A DNA stretch of 64,000 nt from Sulfurospirillum multivorans DSM 12446. GTDB lineage: Bacteria; Campylobacterota; Campylobacteria; Campylobacterales; Sulfurospirillaceae. The translations under genes were made by a program, and so were the position numbers. Shown here piece after piece: positions 36,463 to 45,895 of the stretch; position 1 is the stretch's first letter, and each line of letters starts with the position of its first letter. The stretch is from positions 1,550,001 to 1,614,000 of the forward strand of contig NZ_CP007201.1 in assembly GCF_000568815.1 (NCBI RefSeq), in the 5' to 3' direction. The notes beneath the pieces are model-generated. The model worked only from the letters and a program-made list of their open reading frames with translations. It was not told where the DNA came from and ran no database searches.

Positions 36463-36522
36463 TCGTAACTTTCAGATGTTTTTTGATGCGTTGAAACACC
36501 AAAAAACATCATACTCAAATTT

Positions 36523-36894
36523 TTATTTGAGCCCATTAAAGCTATTGTGAATGTAATTCGCCATCATTTTAATGTCGTAGTCATACCCTTTTTCAGCCAA
36601 TTTTTTCATGTTATGTTCCATAACATCGTGCTCGGTAGCAGTGGATTGCCCAAGACCGCCGTTTTTAATGTCAAAGAGTGACATCTCAAGTTCTTGAACA
36701 CTCTGTTTGGTCAGAGCAGGTCCTTTTTTCTCAGCAACTCCTTCACCTTTTGGCCCATGACAGTGCAAACATGTCTCTTTATACACTTGATCTGGCGTGT
36801 ATTTGTACTTCATAACATCCGATTTTGGTTTATCACCACATCCACTTAAAACAACCAAGGCAATGAGTGAGAGTGCTAAATTCATTTTTTTCAT
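36523..36894 (-). CDS. Monohaem c-type cytochrome lipoprotein
   Basis: A 124-residue protein, read from ATG 36894 with AAGGA eight bases upstream rather than from the longer frame. The lipobox is LIALVVLSGCG, the haem site is CLHCH, and a distal Met such as MKKLAEKG or MMANYIH follows. It should be an outer-leaflet or periplasmic electron carrier. It lies between the SQR-like flavoprotein and the b561-c protein, and is likely the carrier between them. Confidence 0.85.
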   Translation of the reverse strand: MKKMNLALSLIALVVLSGCGDKPKSDVMKYKYTPDQVYKETCLHCHGPKGEGVAEKKGPALTKQSVQELEMSLFDIKNGGLGQSTATEHDVMEHNMKKLAEKGYDYDIKMMANYIHNSFNGLK

Positions 36895-36926
36895 GCGTTT
36901 TTCCTTATTATGTATCATCATCAAAA

Positions 36927-38399
36927 CTAGGCTCTACCAGAGAGCATGCCATAAATTGTCATAGGTTTGAGGGCATAAACTTTAAGCAGCCACCATATCC
37001 AGCGCTCTTGGGTTGGATCAAGAGGGAAAGAAGGAGCGGGTTTGGCTGTCCAGTTAAACTCAAGCAGTGCCACGGTTCCAATACTCGTGATCAACGGACA
37101 CACGGTGTAGCCATCATACGCAGCAGGAAGTTTTTCTTGTTTTTCCATCACAGCAATCAAGTTTTCGGCCACGACATTGTATTGTTTACGCGCACTTCCG
37201 CCCGTTTTTCCCATAGGAACAGCGGCAACATCTCCCAATGCAAAAATATTTTTGTAGGTAACGTGTTGCAAAGTCTCTTTCACAACAGGAATCCAGCCTT
37301 TGCTAGAACCAACCGGTGATTTACCAACAAAATCAGGAGCTTTTTGAGGAGGCGTGATGTGGATAAAATCGTATTTTTTCTCGACCAATTTGCTCATAGA
37401 GACCATCGTGTACTCTTTAAGATCTTCGTCGTATTCACCTTTTTCAAGCCATTTTTTCTCAAAGGTTGCCATTTTTTTCTCAGTATCAATCGCGACTAAA
37501 TTGGTTTTAAACTCCCATTTAAAATCTCTGACTTTAAACTGTTCAAAAATGGCAGCATTGTACTCAGGCACGCCAAACATCTTATCGCCTGATGGACAAA
37601 AGGTTAATTCTACTTTATCTCGCACACCCGCTTTTTTGAGTAAATCATGCGTAATGTACATAATTTTTTTAGGGGCTCCACCGCATTTAATTGCGGTATC
37701 TGGGTCTGTAAAAATTGCTTGAAGTTTCTCTGGACCCTTATGTGCTTTGGCTTTAGCGATCAGCTCTTCAATACCTTTTTTGGTATCCACGGCGCCATCG
37801 GCAAAATAGACAGAGTAAACGCCATCTTTTCCCACTTTTTTGCGCACAACATCATTCGCACCCATGGAGGTAATTTCGCCTTCTAACCCTTTAATAGCCC
37901 CAAAATTCAGTGTTAAACCCATCGCAACGACTAAATAATCGTAACTAATCTCTGTGCCATCAGCTGTTTTGACTTTATTGTTTTGTGGATCGAAACTCAC
38001 AACCGAGTCTTTAATCCACTTGACACCTTTAGGGATAAAATTCGCCGTTTCATAGGTAATGTCACTTTTTTCCCACACACCAGCTGCGATCAACGTTTGC
38101 CCAGGTTGATACGAAACGGATTGTGGATTTGGCTCGATAAGCGTAATGTCAGGGTTTGCAAGTCTGTTTGTAAGCTTTGCAGCGGTCGCAACGCCCGCAA
38201 GACCACCGCCTACGATTACAATTTTGCCCGTTGCATTCGAACTCGAAGCCTCAGCTTCGGTAGCGATTGTTGCACTTGCTATAACACTTGCAGCAATTGG
38301 AGATGCTGCCAATAACTTCATCGCATGACGGCGAGACATCCCACCTTCATGCTTTTCAATCTCAAAGAGTATCTCCTCAATGATTTTGTCTGATTTCAT
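36927..38399 (-). CDS. Sulfide:quinone oxidoreductase-like flavoprotein with Tat signal
   Basis: A 490-residue flavoprotein read from ATG 38399, with AAGGATGG upstream. MSRRHAMKLLAAS is a twin-arginine-like signal. The FAD motif is IVIVGGGLAGVATAAKL; SVSYQPGQTLIAAGVW, IKCGGAPKK and YTVCPLITS carry the SQR/flavocytochrome c features and a likely redox-active Cys pair. It probably oxidises sulfide or polysulfide in the periplasm, passing electrons to the adjacent cytochromes. Flavocytochrome c sulfide dehydrogenase is the close alternative. Confidence 0.82.
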   Translation of the reverse strand: MKSDKIIEEILFEIEKHEGGMSRRHAMKLLAASPIAASVIASATIATEAEASSSNATGKIVIVGGGLAGVATAAKLTNRLANPDITLIEPNPQSVSYQPGQTLIAAGVWEKSDITYETANFIPKGVKWIKDSVVSFDPQNNKVKTADGTEISYDYLVVAMGLTLNFGAIKGLEGEITSMGANDVVRKKVGKDGVYSVYFADGAVDTKKGIEELIAKAKAHKGPEKLQAIFTDPDTAIKCGGAPKKIMYITHDLLKKAGVRDKVELTFCPSGDKMFGVPEYNAAIFEQFKVRDFKWEFKTNLVAIDTEKKMATFEKKWLEKGEYDEDLKEYTMVSMSKLVEKKYDFIHITPPQKAPDFVGKSPVGSSKGWIPVVKETLQHVTYKNIFALGDVAAVPMGKTGGSARKQYNVVAENLIAVMEKQEKLPAAYDGYTVCPLITSIGTVALLEFNWTAKPAPSFPLDPTQERWIWWLLKVYALKPMTIYGMLSGRA

Positions 38400-38601
38400 C
38401 GTTTTCCCATCCTTTTTGGTTGTATATTTCCCCATTCTACTTCCAACAATCTGAGGCTTTCCTTGGTTAAAAATATTATACTTGATTATTTTAGTTGTTT
38501 ATAATCTTCTGAAATTGTCCTCATAATGTAATGTTATCCAAACCAAACATTAAGTTTCTTTTTCCTAAAATCTTCTATTCACTTTAGCTCAAGTAGGCAT
38601 T

Positions 38602-38823
38602 ATGTTAAAACGAGAAGTTCTTATTTTTATCGTCATTTTTCTCTTCCTATCCTTAGGAATGCACATGAACCAGTGGCTGACACATCCTTTAGTGCATTTA
38701 CAGCAACTCTCCATCCACAAAATGCCCTACCATCCGCTGCTTTACACCGTAATTGTCTACCTTCTTTTAGCATTAATTCGCGCGTTTATCAACACATTTA
38801 TGAAACTTTTTAGACGGAAATAG
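38602..38823 (+). CDS. Small two-helix membrane protein
   Basis: A 73-residue protein with two hydrophobic segments (EVLIFIVIFLFLSLGM; LLYTVIVYLLLALIRAF) joined by a His-rich loop and a basic tail. It is 7 bases from the Ppx/GppA gene on the same strand, so the two are probably one transcript. No family is recognised. The 166-bp upstream spacer to SQR holds AT-rich promoter-like sequence, including TATAAT on the minus strand (38475-38480). Confidence 0.65.
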   Translation: MLKREVLIFIVIFLFLSLGMHMNQWLTHPLVHLQQLSIHKMPYHPLLYTVIVYLLLALIRAFINTFMKLFRRK

Positions 38824-38830
38824 GCTGAAA

Positions 38831-39736
38831 ATGATTGGGTGTGATTTAGGCTCCAATACCCTGCGTATTGTGGAAATAGCGTGTGAGAGCAAAACCCGTG
38901 TGAAAGCGTTTGAGCGCATTGTGCGCACGGCAAAAGATTTACATGTAACGGGTATGATCAGTGAAATTTCAAAACAGAATATTTTGAATGCTTTAGAAGA
39001 AGCTTCAAAAGTTTTTGATTTTCAACAGGAAAAATGCTTCTGCGTGACGACTGAAGCGATGCGCGTGGCGTCCAATGCCAAAGCAATTTTAGACGAAATT
39101 GAGGCACGATTTGGACTGCATTTTGAAATTATTTCAGGTGAAAGAGAAGCGCACCTAACCTCATTGGCGATTGAGCATGCGCTTAAACGTGAGGGTTTTG
39201 AGCATCAAACCTACGCCTTATTCGATCTTGGTGGCGGCTCAACGGAACTCACGTTTTGTCTTAATGGTATCAAGCAGTCTCAAAGCTTTCCTTTTGGCAT
39301 TATTAACACCGCGGAGCGTTACACGCAGGACCTGGAAGCGCATGTTGCACGCATTGTAGAGTCCATTAGCCCATTTGCGCAAACACAACCCGATATTTCT
39401 TCCACTTTTTTACAATTAGTAACAACTGCAGGAACACCAACCACGGTTGCCGCTTTTTTAGAAGGGCTGGATTATGCCCATTACGATGCGAACAAAGTCA
39501 ATGGAAAAATCTTACATGTAAAGGATTTTGAAGAGGCGTATCAGCGTTTAAGTTGCATGAATGAGAGCGATGCAGAGCGCTTTACAGGTACGAACCGTAG
39601 GGATTTGGTGGTTGTAGGCATTTTAATTGTCAAAGCGATGATGCGTAAACTTGGCTTTGAAAAATGTATTGTCGTTGATGATGGACTCAGAGAAGGGGTT
39701 GTTCTAGAGCAGTGTTACAATTTAGCACGATCCTAA
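38831..39736 (+). CDS. Ppx/GppA family phosphatase
   Basis: A 301-residue actin-fold phosphatase with IGCDLGSNTLRIVEI (phosphate 1 loop), GEREAHLTSLA, ALFDLGGGSTELTF and the late VDDGLREGVVLE. It cleaves polyphosphate or converts pppGpp to ppGpp. The length corresponds to the short form without the C-terminal HD domain. Two palindrome copies (38939, 39512) encode Leu-His-Val. Confidence 0.88.
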   Translation: MIGCDLGSNTLRIVEIACESKTRVKAFERIVRTAKDLHVTGMISEISKQNILNALEEASKVFDFQQEKCFCVTTEAMRVASNAKAILDEIEARFGLHFEIISGEREAHLTSLAIEHALKREGFEHQTYALFDLGGGSTELTFCLNGIKQSQSFPFGIINTAERYTQDLEAHVARIVESISPFAQTQPDISSTFLQLVTTAGTPTTVAAFLEGLDYAHYDANKVNGKILHVKDFEEAYQRLSCMNESDAERFTGTNRRDLVVVGILIVKAMMRKLGFEKCIVVDDGLREGVVLEQCYNLARS

Positions 39737-39900
39737 AATACGCCTTCCAAATGAACCCTTTTTAATCTTTCTTTGCTATAATAACCCACTTTTTTTACAG
39801 AGCTTTACGGTACTTTGTAAATAATGATTGAGTCTTAGCCGACCTGTTCGGCAAGCTTTAGCGCCCAAACATCGTATAAAAATTATGTAAAGGAGAGGTC
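39737..39900 (+). promoter_or_regulatory. ilvB promoter and leader
   Basis: An extended -10, TGC-TATAAT (39774-39782), gives an untranslated leader of about 110 bases. A small GCCGA/TCGGC hairpin (39838-39852) lies in the leader. I see no leader peptide rich in Ile, Val or Leu codons and no T-tract that would mark classic attenuation. Confidence 0.55.
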
Positions 39901-41592
39901 ATGGAGTTAAGCGGTTCCCAAATGGTCATAGAAGCACTACGTAAGGAGAATGTCAGCGTCGTCTTTGGCTATCCTGGTGGTGCTATCATGAATGTTTACG
40001 ATGAAGTTTACAAACAAAACTATTTTAAACATATTCTCACACGACACGAGCAAGCAGCCCTTCACGCAGCCGATGGCTATGCACGTGCAAGCGGAGAAGT
40101 AGGCGTTGCCTTTGTGACCAGCGGCCCTGGTTTTACCAATGCGGTTACTGGACTTGCAACGGCGTATATGGACTCAATTCCGATGGTCGTCATCAGTGGT
40201 CAAGTACCTATTAGTATGATCGGAACCGATGCGTTTCAAGAGATTGACGCGGTGGGTATTAGTCGTCCTTGTGTTAAACACAACTATTTGGTTAAAGATG
40301 TCAAAGATTTGCCACGTATTTTAAAAGAGGCGTTTTACATTGCACGAAGCGGCCGTCCAGGTCCTGTTCATGTTGATATTCCTAAAGATGTCACTGCACA
40401 GATGGGTCACTTTGCATATCCAAGTGAAATTAAGATGCAAACCTATAAACCAACTTATAAAGGTAATCCGCGTCAGATTAAAAAGGCAATTGAAGCGATT
40501 CAAGCGGCTAAACGTCCTGTTTTATACATCGGTGGTGGTGCGATCAATTCCAATGCCAGCGCAGAAGTGAGGGAATTTGCCAAACTCTGTGGCATTCCTG
40601 CTGTTGAGACGTTAATGGCACGTGGTGTTATGGGCGATGAAAACCCACTGCTTCTTGGAATGCTTGGAATGCACGGCTGTTACAGTGCCAATATGGCAAT
40701 GAGTGAGGCTGATCTTATGATCGCATTTGGCCCACGTTTTGATGATCGCGTTACAGGAAAACTGAGCGAATTTGCCAAACATGCCAAAATCATTCATGTC
40801 GATATTGATCCTAGTAGCATTGGAAAAATTGTTCCGATTGATTACCCCATAGTAGGTGATCTTAAAAACGTTGTTGAAGCGATGATTCCTCTGGCAAAAG
40901 AGCAAATCGATGAGAGTAAATACAAACCATGGCGCGATCTGTTAAAGCGCTACGATGAGATTCATCCTCTTAAATACGAAGACTCAAATGAGATTCTTAA
41001 ACCGCAATGGGCGATTGAGCGCGTAGGGCAATTACTCGGCGATAAAGCCATTATCTGTACTGACGTTGGGCAACACCAAATGTGGGCAGCACAGTTTTAT
41101 CCTTTTTCCTACCCTCGCCAATGGCTCAGCAGCGGCGGACTTGGAACAATGGGGTATGGACTTCCTGCCGCCATTGGTGCGAAAGTAGCCGTTCCTTCTA
41201 AAACCGTTATTAACTTTACGGGCGATGGCTCCATTTTGATGAACATTCAAGAGTTAATGACCGCGGTTGAAAACAAAGTTGCAGTGGTTAACATCATTTT
41301 AAACAACCAATTTTTAGGTATGGTTCGCCAATGGCAAACGTTCTTTTACAATAAACGCTACTCGTCAACCGACCTTTCCGTTCAACCTGATTTTGTCAAA
41401 TTGGTGGAGAGTTTTGGCGGCCGTGGCTTTAGGGTTACCACCAAAGATGAGTTTGACAAAGCCCTTAAAGAAGCGATTGAGAGTAACACGGTCTGTATGA
41501 TCGATGTTCAAGTCGACCGTTTTGAGAATGTTTTACCGATGGTTCCAGCAGGTGGAACGCTTTACAATATGATGCTTGAGTATAAGGAGTAA
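39901..41592 (+). CDS. ilvB: Acetolactate synthase large subunit
   Basis: A 563-residue thiamine diphosphate enzyme for branched-chain amino acids. The catalytic Glu is in ILTRHEQAALHAADGYARASG; GDGSILMNIQELMTAVENKV...NNQFLGMVRQWQ is the ThDP-binding region, with FAD-site motifs between. The small subunit starts three bases later. AGGAGAGG precedes the ATG. Confidence 0.96.
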   Translation: MELSGSQMVIEALRKENVSVVFGYPGGAIMNVYDEVYKQNYFKHILTRHEQAALHAADGYARASGEVGVAFVTSGPGFTNAVTGLATAYMDSIPMVVISGQVPISMIGTDAFQEIDAVGISRPCVKHNYLVKDVKDLPRILKEAFYIARSGRPGPVHVDIPKDVTAQMGHFAYPSEIKMQTYKPTYKGNPRQIKKAIEAIQAAKRPVLYIGGGAINSNASAEVREFAKLCGIPAVETLMARGVMGDENPLLLGMLGMHGCYSANMAMSEADLMIAFGPRFDDRVTGKLSEFAKHAKIIHVDIDPSSIGKIVPIDYPIVGDLKNVVEAMIPLAKEQIDESKYKPWRDLLKRYDEIHPLKYEDSNEILKPQWAIERVGQLLGDKAIICTDVGQHQMWAAQFYPFSYPRQWLSSGGLGTMGYGLPAAIGAKVAVPSKTVINFTGDGSILMNIQELMTAVENKVAVVNIILNNQFLGMVRQWQTFFYNKRYSSTDLSVQPDFVKLVESFGGRGFRVTTKDEFDKALKEAIESNTVCMIDVQVDRFENVLPMVPAGGTLYNMMLEYKE

Positions 41593-41595
41593 GCG

Positions 41596-42066
41596 ATGGA
41601 ACATATCAGAAGAGTTTTATCGGTTATCGTTTTAAACGAAGATGGCGTTTTATCGCGCATATCGGGTCTTTTTGCAGGTCGTGGGTACAACATTGATTCC
41701 CTCACCGTGGCTCCTATACCCAAAACAAATCTATCGAGGTTGACGATTGTCACCTCAGGCAGTACGCCTGTTTTGGAACAGATCGTTAAACAGTTGCATA
41801 AGCTGATTCCGACCTATAAAGTCATTGAATCAGGTCAGTTTGTTGAAAAAGAGATGGCGCTTGTTAAAATTCCCCTCAGTGAAGATTTTAACGGTCTTGA
41901 TGCGATGCTTAAAGCGTACAATGGAACGATTGCGAGTAGTGGTGAGGATTTTATCGTTGTTATGGTTGCAGATGATTACGATCGCATCGACAACTTTTTA
42001 AAAGCGGTTAAAAAATACAATCCAACAGACATCGTTAGAAGCGGCTCAGTCGCGATGGATATTTAG
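41596..42066 (+). CDS. ilvH: Acetolactate synthase small subunit
   Basis: A 156-residue regulatory subunit. The N-terminal ACT domain has LSVIVLNEDGVLSRISGLFAGRGYNIDSLTV, shown here to identify the valine-binding region; the C-terminal half ends RSGSVAMDI. It stabilises IlvB and gives valine feedback. lpxD starts at the next base after its stop. Confidence 0.94.
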   Translation: MEHIRRVLSVIVLNEDGVLSRISGLFAGRGYNIDSLTVAPIPKTNLSRLTIVTSGSTPVLEQIVKQLHKLIPTYKVIESGQFVEKEMALVKIPLSEDFNGLDAMLKAYNGTIASSGEDFIVVMVADDYDRIDNFLKAVKKYNPTDIVRSGSVAMDI

Positions 42067-43017
42067 ATGAAACTGAGCCTTCTAGCCCAAGCGATTTCAC
42101 TTGAATTTTCAGGAATGGATCAAGAGGTTACCTCCTTTGCAACACTCAAGGAGGCGACCTCTTCGCAGATCGCTTTTTTTGTCAATCCTAAACTTTTAAG
42201 TGATTTACAAAACACCAAAGCAGGGGTCGTCATTCTCCCTGCTACTTTTTTAGAACACCTTCCTTCAAACTCCCAAGCGCTTATCAGCGACAATCCTTAT
42301 TTGAGTATGGCGTATGCGAGTGCCTTTTTTGCTAAAAAACCGTTTGATACCTCGTCTCCTGCTACGATTTGCGAAAAAAGCAGCATTGGCGCAAATGTGG
42401 TTATCGGCAGTGGCAGTGTTGTGGAAGAGGGTGTGCAGATTATGCCCAATGTCACGATAGGTGCGAATGTAAGCATTGGTAAAAATGTTGTGATTTACCC
42501 TAATGTTGTGATTTACGATGGTTGTGTCATTGGCGAGGGTTGCATTATTCAAGCAGGAACGGTGATTGGAAGTGACGGTTTTGGTTATGCTCATACAAAG
42601 TTAGGTGAGCATATTAAAATCTATCACACGGGGAATGTCATTCTTGAAGAGAATGTGGAAGTAGGGGCGAATACAACGATAGACAAAGCTGTTTTTGGAT
42701 CGACGATCATTCGAAAAGGGACAAAAATAGACAACCTTGTTCAAATTGGACACAATTGTGAACTAGGACAATATTGTATTATTGTGGCACAATCTGGCTT
42801 AGCAGGTTCATCCAAACTCGGACGTAACGTTGTGATGGGTGGACAAAGTGCAACAGCTGGACATTTGGAAATTGGTGATTTTGCAACGATTGCTGCACGT
42901 GGTGGCGTTTCAAAATCAATACAGGGCGGTAAAACGTACGGCGGTTTCCCACTGACTTTGCAAAGTGAGTGGCTTAAAACGCACGCAAAAATAGCGAAAT
43001 TTTTTACAAAGAATTAA
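42067..43017 (+). CDS. lpxD: UDP-3-O-acylglucosamine N-acyltransferase
   Basis: A 316-residue left-handed beta-helix acyltransferase of lipid A synthesis. The N-terminal uridine-binding domain has IAFFVNPKLLSDL; hexapeptide repeats run from about 105, with the catalytic His in IKIYHTGNVILEENVEVGA and QIGHNCELG. It is immediately after ilvH, an unlikely metabolic pairing but tight. Confidence 0.94.
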   Translation: MKLSLLAQAISLEFSGMDQEVTSFATLKEATSSQIAFFVNPKLLSDLQNTKAGVVILPATFLEHLPSNSQALISDNPYLSMAYASAFFAKKPFDTSSPATICEKSSIGANVVIGSGSVVEEGVQIMPNVTIGANVSIGKNVVIYPNVVIYDGCVIGEGCIIQAGTVIGSDGFGYAHTKLGEHIKIYHTGNVILEENVEVGANTTIDKAVFGSTIIRKGTKIDNLVQIGHNCELGQYCIIVAQSGLAGSSKLGRNVVMGGQSATAGHLEIGDFATIAARGGVSKSIQGGKTYGGFPLTLQSEWLKTHAKIAKFFTKN

Positions 43018-43029
43018 AAGGATCAAGCC

Positions 43030-43275
43030 ATGGGCGGAAAAAACACAATATTGACAAAATTTCCATTAGCAGGAACAAAAAACGGAATTATTTCGATCTC
43101 GCATTTAGAAGAACCGTATGGAAGTGGTTCATTTCCAGTGGTAAGTATCGGTATTGCTTTAAAGAAAAATGGTGAAGAACCCGATTGGAAAGCACATATC
43201 CCTTACGAAAATCTTGATGAACTCATTGCAGCCCTTCAAGATGCCAAAGTACGTTTTGGAACACCTTCAAAATAA
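43030..43275 (+). CDS. Small conserved-looking protein of unknown function
   Basis: An 81-residue soluble protein with a start at ATG 43030 and AAGGA upstream. It is beta-rich at first (GIISISHLEEPYGSGSFPVVSIGIAL) and ends with a helix (ENLDELIAALQDAKVRFG). I do not recognise the family. It follows lpxD by 12 bases and ends at a palindromic terminator. Confidence 0.65.
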   Translation: MGGKNTILTKFPLAGTKNGIISISHLEEPYGSGSFPVVSIGIALKKNGEEPDWKAHIPYENLDELIAALQDAKVRFGTPSK

Positions 43276-43284
43276 CAAGAGATG

Positions 43285-43323
43285 GTTTTACATGTAAAGA
43301 TTCTTTACATGTAAAACTTTTTT
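43285..43323 (+). terminator. 15-bp stem terminator built from two TTACATGTAA copies
   Basis: GTTTTACATGTAAAG (43285-43299) and CTTTACATGTAAAAC (43303-43317) are perfect reverse complements separated by ATT, followed directly by TTTTTT. This is a strong rho-independent terminator for the ilvBH-lpxD transcript made from two copies of the dispersed palindrome. Confidence 0.88.
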
Positions 43324-43325
43324 AC

Positions 43326-44522
43326 TTAAAGTGAATCAACATACTCTTCGATTGCAACTGCAGCACGTTTTGAAAAAGCGACCGCTTCGACCACGGTTCG
43401 AGCTCCCGTTACCACATCTCCTGAAGCAAAAACACCTTCCATCGTAGTTCTACCACTCTCATCGGTAATGACTAAACCTTTTCCATCCACTTCAATTTGG
43501 CGTGCCGATTGAACAATATTGTCATTAGGACTCTGGCTAATGGCGATCAAAATAGAATCCGCCTCCAATAATCCCTCTTCGCCACTCTCATCTGTACTAG
43601 CGTAGATAACACCTTGTTCGGTAATTTCAATAGGCTGTTTGTAAAGCTCAAACTTGACACCATCGATTTTGGCACACTCGACCTCATGATGCGATGCAGG
43701 AATGTCTTCCATCCCTTTTCGGTACATAATAATAACCTCACGTGCACCATGACGCACAGCGGTTCGTGCTACATCCATTGCAACATTTCCAGCCCCTAAA
43801 ATAACCACTCTATGCCCCAAACGATACACAGCAGGATTTTTAAGATAGTCAATCGCAAAATGCACATGTCCTAAGCTCTCGCCTTTAATGCCCAATTTTT
43901 TTGGAGCCCAAACTCCCGTTCCGATAAAAATAGCTTTAAAATCATCACGGAAAAGATCGGCGATGGTGATGTTTTTACCAATGGTAATGTTCGGGCGAAT
44001 TGTGACGTCTAACTGGCGAAGTTTCGTCTCAATCGTATCTAAGATCTCTTTATTGAGCCTAAAATCAGGAATACCATAGCGAAGCACGCCACCGATTTTA
44101 TCGTGAGCATCGTACATCGTAATCTCATACCCTTTTGCTCCTAAAATAACGGCCAAAGAGATACCCGCAGGGCCACTTCCAATGATCGCAACTTTTTTGC
44201 CATTTTTGATGGGTTTTTCAAACTGAAGATCGTTCATGTAGAGATCGGAAATATAATTCTCAATGCTTCCAACACTCACCGCCGTTCCTTTTTTATTGAG
44301 AATACAGTGTCCCTCACAATGTTTTTCATGAGGACAGACCATGGAACAGATGACAGAAAGAGGGTTATTATCAAACAGCAATTTACCTGCTTCTTTAATT
44401 TCGCCTGCTAAAAAAAGACGGATCATTTCAGGAATGGGCGTGCCAACAGGACATCCCGTACGACAGGATGGCTTTTTACAGCCCAAACAGGTTTTTGCAA
44501 GTGTAATGACATATTTGTTCAT
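43326..44522 (-). CDS. GltD-like NAD(P)H oxidoreductase with N-terminal Fe-S domain
   Basis: A 398-residue protein. The N-terminal part has cysteine runs CLGCKKPSCRTGCPVGTPIP and CSMVCPHEKHCEGHC for two 4Fe-4S clusters. FAD motif VAIIGSGPAGISLAVIL, the GGVLRYGIPDFRL signature and NADP motif VVILGAGNVAMDVARTA follow. That is the glutamate synthase small-subunit/NfnB-like fold. No gltB neighbour is present, so its partner is unknown. The frame is slightly shorter than typical GltD (about 450-480). Confidence 0.85.
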   Translation of the reverse strand: MNKYVITLAKTCLGCKKPSCRTGCPVGTPIPEMIRLFLAGEIKEAGKLLFDNNPLSVICSMVCPHEKHCEGHCILNKKGTAVSVGSIENYISDLYMNDLQFEKPIKNGKKVAIIGSGPAGISLAVILGAKGYEITMYDAHDKIGGVLRYGIPDFRLNKEILDTIETKLRQLDVTIRPNITIGKNITIADLFRDDFKAIFIGTGVWAPKKLGIKGESLGHVHFAIDYLKNPAVYRLGHRVVILGAGNVAMDVARTAVRHGAREVIIMYRKGMEDIPASHHEVECAKIDGVKFELYKQPIEITEQGVIYASTDESGEEGLLEADSILIAISQSPNDNIVQSARQIEVDGKGLVITDESGRTTMEGVFASGDVVTGARTVVEAVAFSKRAAVAIEEYVDSL

Positions 44523-44614
44523 CGCGTTAAGCCTTTATCTATGTGTGTAAAAATAGTGTCGGAATTGTATCAAAACTATAAGATTTTTTTGAGAAGTTTT
44601 AACTTAACGAAAGA

Positions 44615-44637
44615 GGGTACTTTTTTTGGAAGTACCC
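44615..44637 (-). terminator. Hairpin after the aspartate aminotransferase gene
   Basis: GGGTACTT (44615-44622) and AAGTACCC (44630-44637) form an 8-bp stem with a T-rich loop, just downstream of the minus-strand aminotransferase stop. The tail is only moderately T-rich. Confidence 0.6.
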
Positions 44638-44646
44638 TTTACAAGC

Positions 44647-45816
44647 TTACTTGTAATTTTTAACAAAAGAGGCGATGCGTTCAATGCCATCCCTAATTGT
44701 GGCATCATCGGTTGCGAAAGAGAGTCTAAAATAGCCTTCACACCCAAACCCAATACCAGGAACAACCGCAACACCTTTTTCTTCAAGCAATTTTTGAGAA
44801 AATTTCATGGAGTCATTTTCAACCGCTTTGGTGTTTACGAAAAGATAGAAAGCGCCTTCTGGTTTTAACACAGAAATACCTTCAATTTGATTTAAAAGCT
44901 CATGAGCAAGATTGCGCCTTCGCTCAAACGCTGCGCGCATGATTTCAATATCGGCATCGGCTAAACCATTGAGTGCAGGAACCGCTGCTTTTTGCGTAAT
45001 GGAGTTGACGTTTGAGGTACTTTGTCCTTGAAAATCAACAATAGCATCCGTAATCTCTTTAATAGGAGAGGCAAAATATCCAAAACGCCAGCCCGTCATA
45101 GAGACCGATTTACTCAAACCATTGACCGTAATAGTACGTTTAAACATATCTTCGCTGATCGATGCCACTGAAGTGAATACAAGACCATCAAAGAGAATTT
45201 TTTCATACATTTCATCAGAAACGACTAAAATATTTGTTCCTTTTAAGACTTCGGCTAAAGCAGTAAGCTCTTCTTTGGAATAAACAGAACCTGTTGGGTT
45301 AGAAGGCGTGTTAAGTAAAAGTACTTTTGTTTTAGGCGTAATCGCCGCTTTAAGCTGTGCAGGGGTGATTTTAAAACCACTGGTTTCATCGGTATCAATA
45401 AACACGGGTGTTCCATCACTGTACTTGACAATTTCAGGATACGTTACCCAGTAAGGGGCAGGAATAATGACTTCATCACCTTCGTCAATGATCGCTTGGA
45501 AAATGTTAAACAATGAATGTTTCGCACCCACATTGACCACAATATCGGAAGGTTTATAGTCAAGATTATTTTCACGCTTAAGTTTTCCAGCAATTGCTTT
45601 TAACACTTCTGGAGTACCGCCAACCGCGGTGTATTTTGAAAAACCATCGTTAATCGCCGCAATCGCCGCATCTTTGACAATTTGTGGCGTATCAAAATCA
45701 GGCTCACCCGCTGAAAAACTCAGAACATCTCGACCTTGTGCTTTAAGATCTCTCGCTAAGGATGTAATCGCCATAGTAAGAGACGGTGATAAAACTTGGA
45801 TTCTTTTAGACAGCAT
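44647..45816 (-). CDS. aspC: Aspartate aminotransferase
   Basis: A 389-residue class I PLP aminotransferase. FSAGEPDFDTP, LLNTPSNPTGSVYS, VSDEMYEKI, the PLP Lys in VNGLSKSVSMTGWRFGY and the C-terminal FRLSFATDD are the I-gamma aspartate/prephenate aminotransferase pattern. It connects glutamate and aspartate pools. It lies downstream of the nitrogenase locus on the same strand but behind an 80-bp spacer. Confidence 0.9.
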   Translation of the reverse strand: MLSKRIQVLSPSLTMAITSLARDLKAQGRDVLSFSAGEPDFDTPQIVKDAAIAAINDGFSKYTAVGGTPEVLKAIAGKLKRENNLDYKPSDIVVNVGAKHSLFNIFQAIIDEGDEVIIPAPYWVTYPEIVKYSDGTPVFIDTDETSGFKITPAQLKAAITPKTKVLLLNTPSNPTGSVYSKEELTALAEVLKGTNILVVSDEMYEKILFDGLVFTSVASISEDMFKRTITVNGLSKSVSMTGWRFGYFASPIKEITDAIVDFQGQSTSNVNSITQKAAVPALNGLADADIEIMRAAFERRRNLAHELLNQIEGISVLKPEGAFYLFVNTKAVENDSMKFSQKLLEEKGVAVVPGIGFGCEGYFRLSFATDDATIRDGIERIASFVKNYK

Positions 45817-45895
45817 GAAACTTTCCCCTATAAAAATATCGTGCAGATTATAGCGAAAAATTAGCCTATTTCTCTTATATTTTTTACAAAAAAAG

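Noticed and set aside
36895-36924. Upstream Met codons of the cytochrome c gene
   Set aside because: The lipoprotein signal and the AAGGA site both point to ATG 36894.
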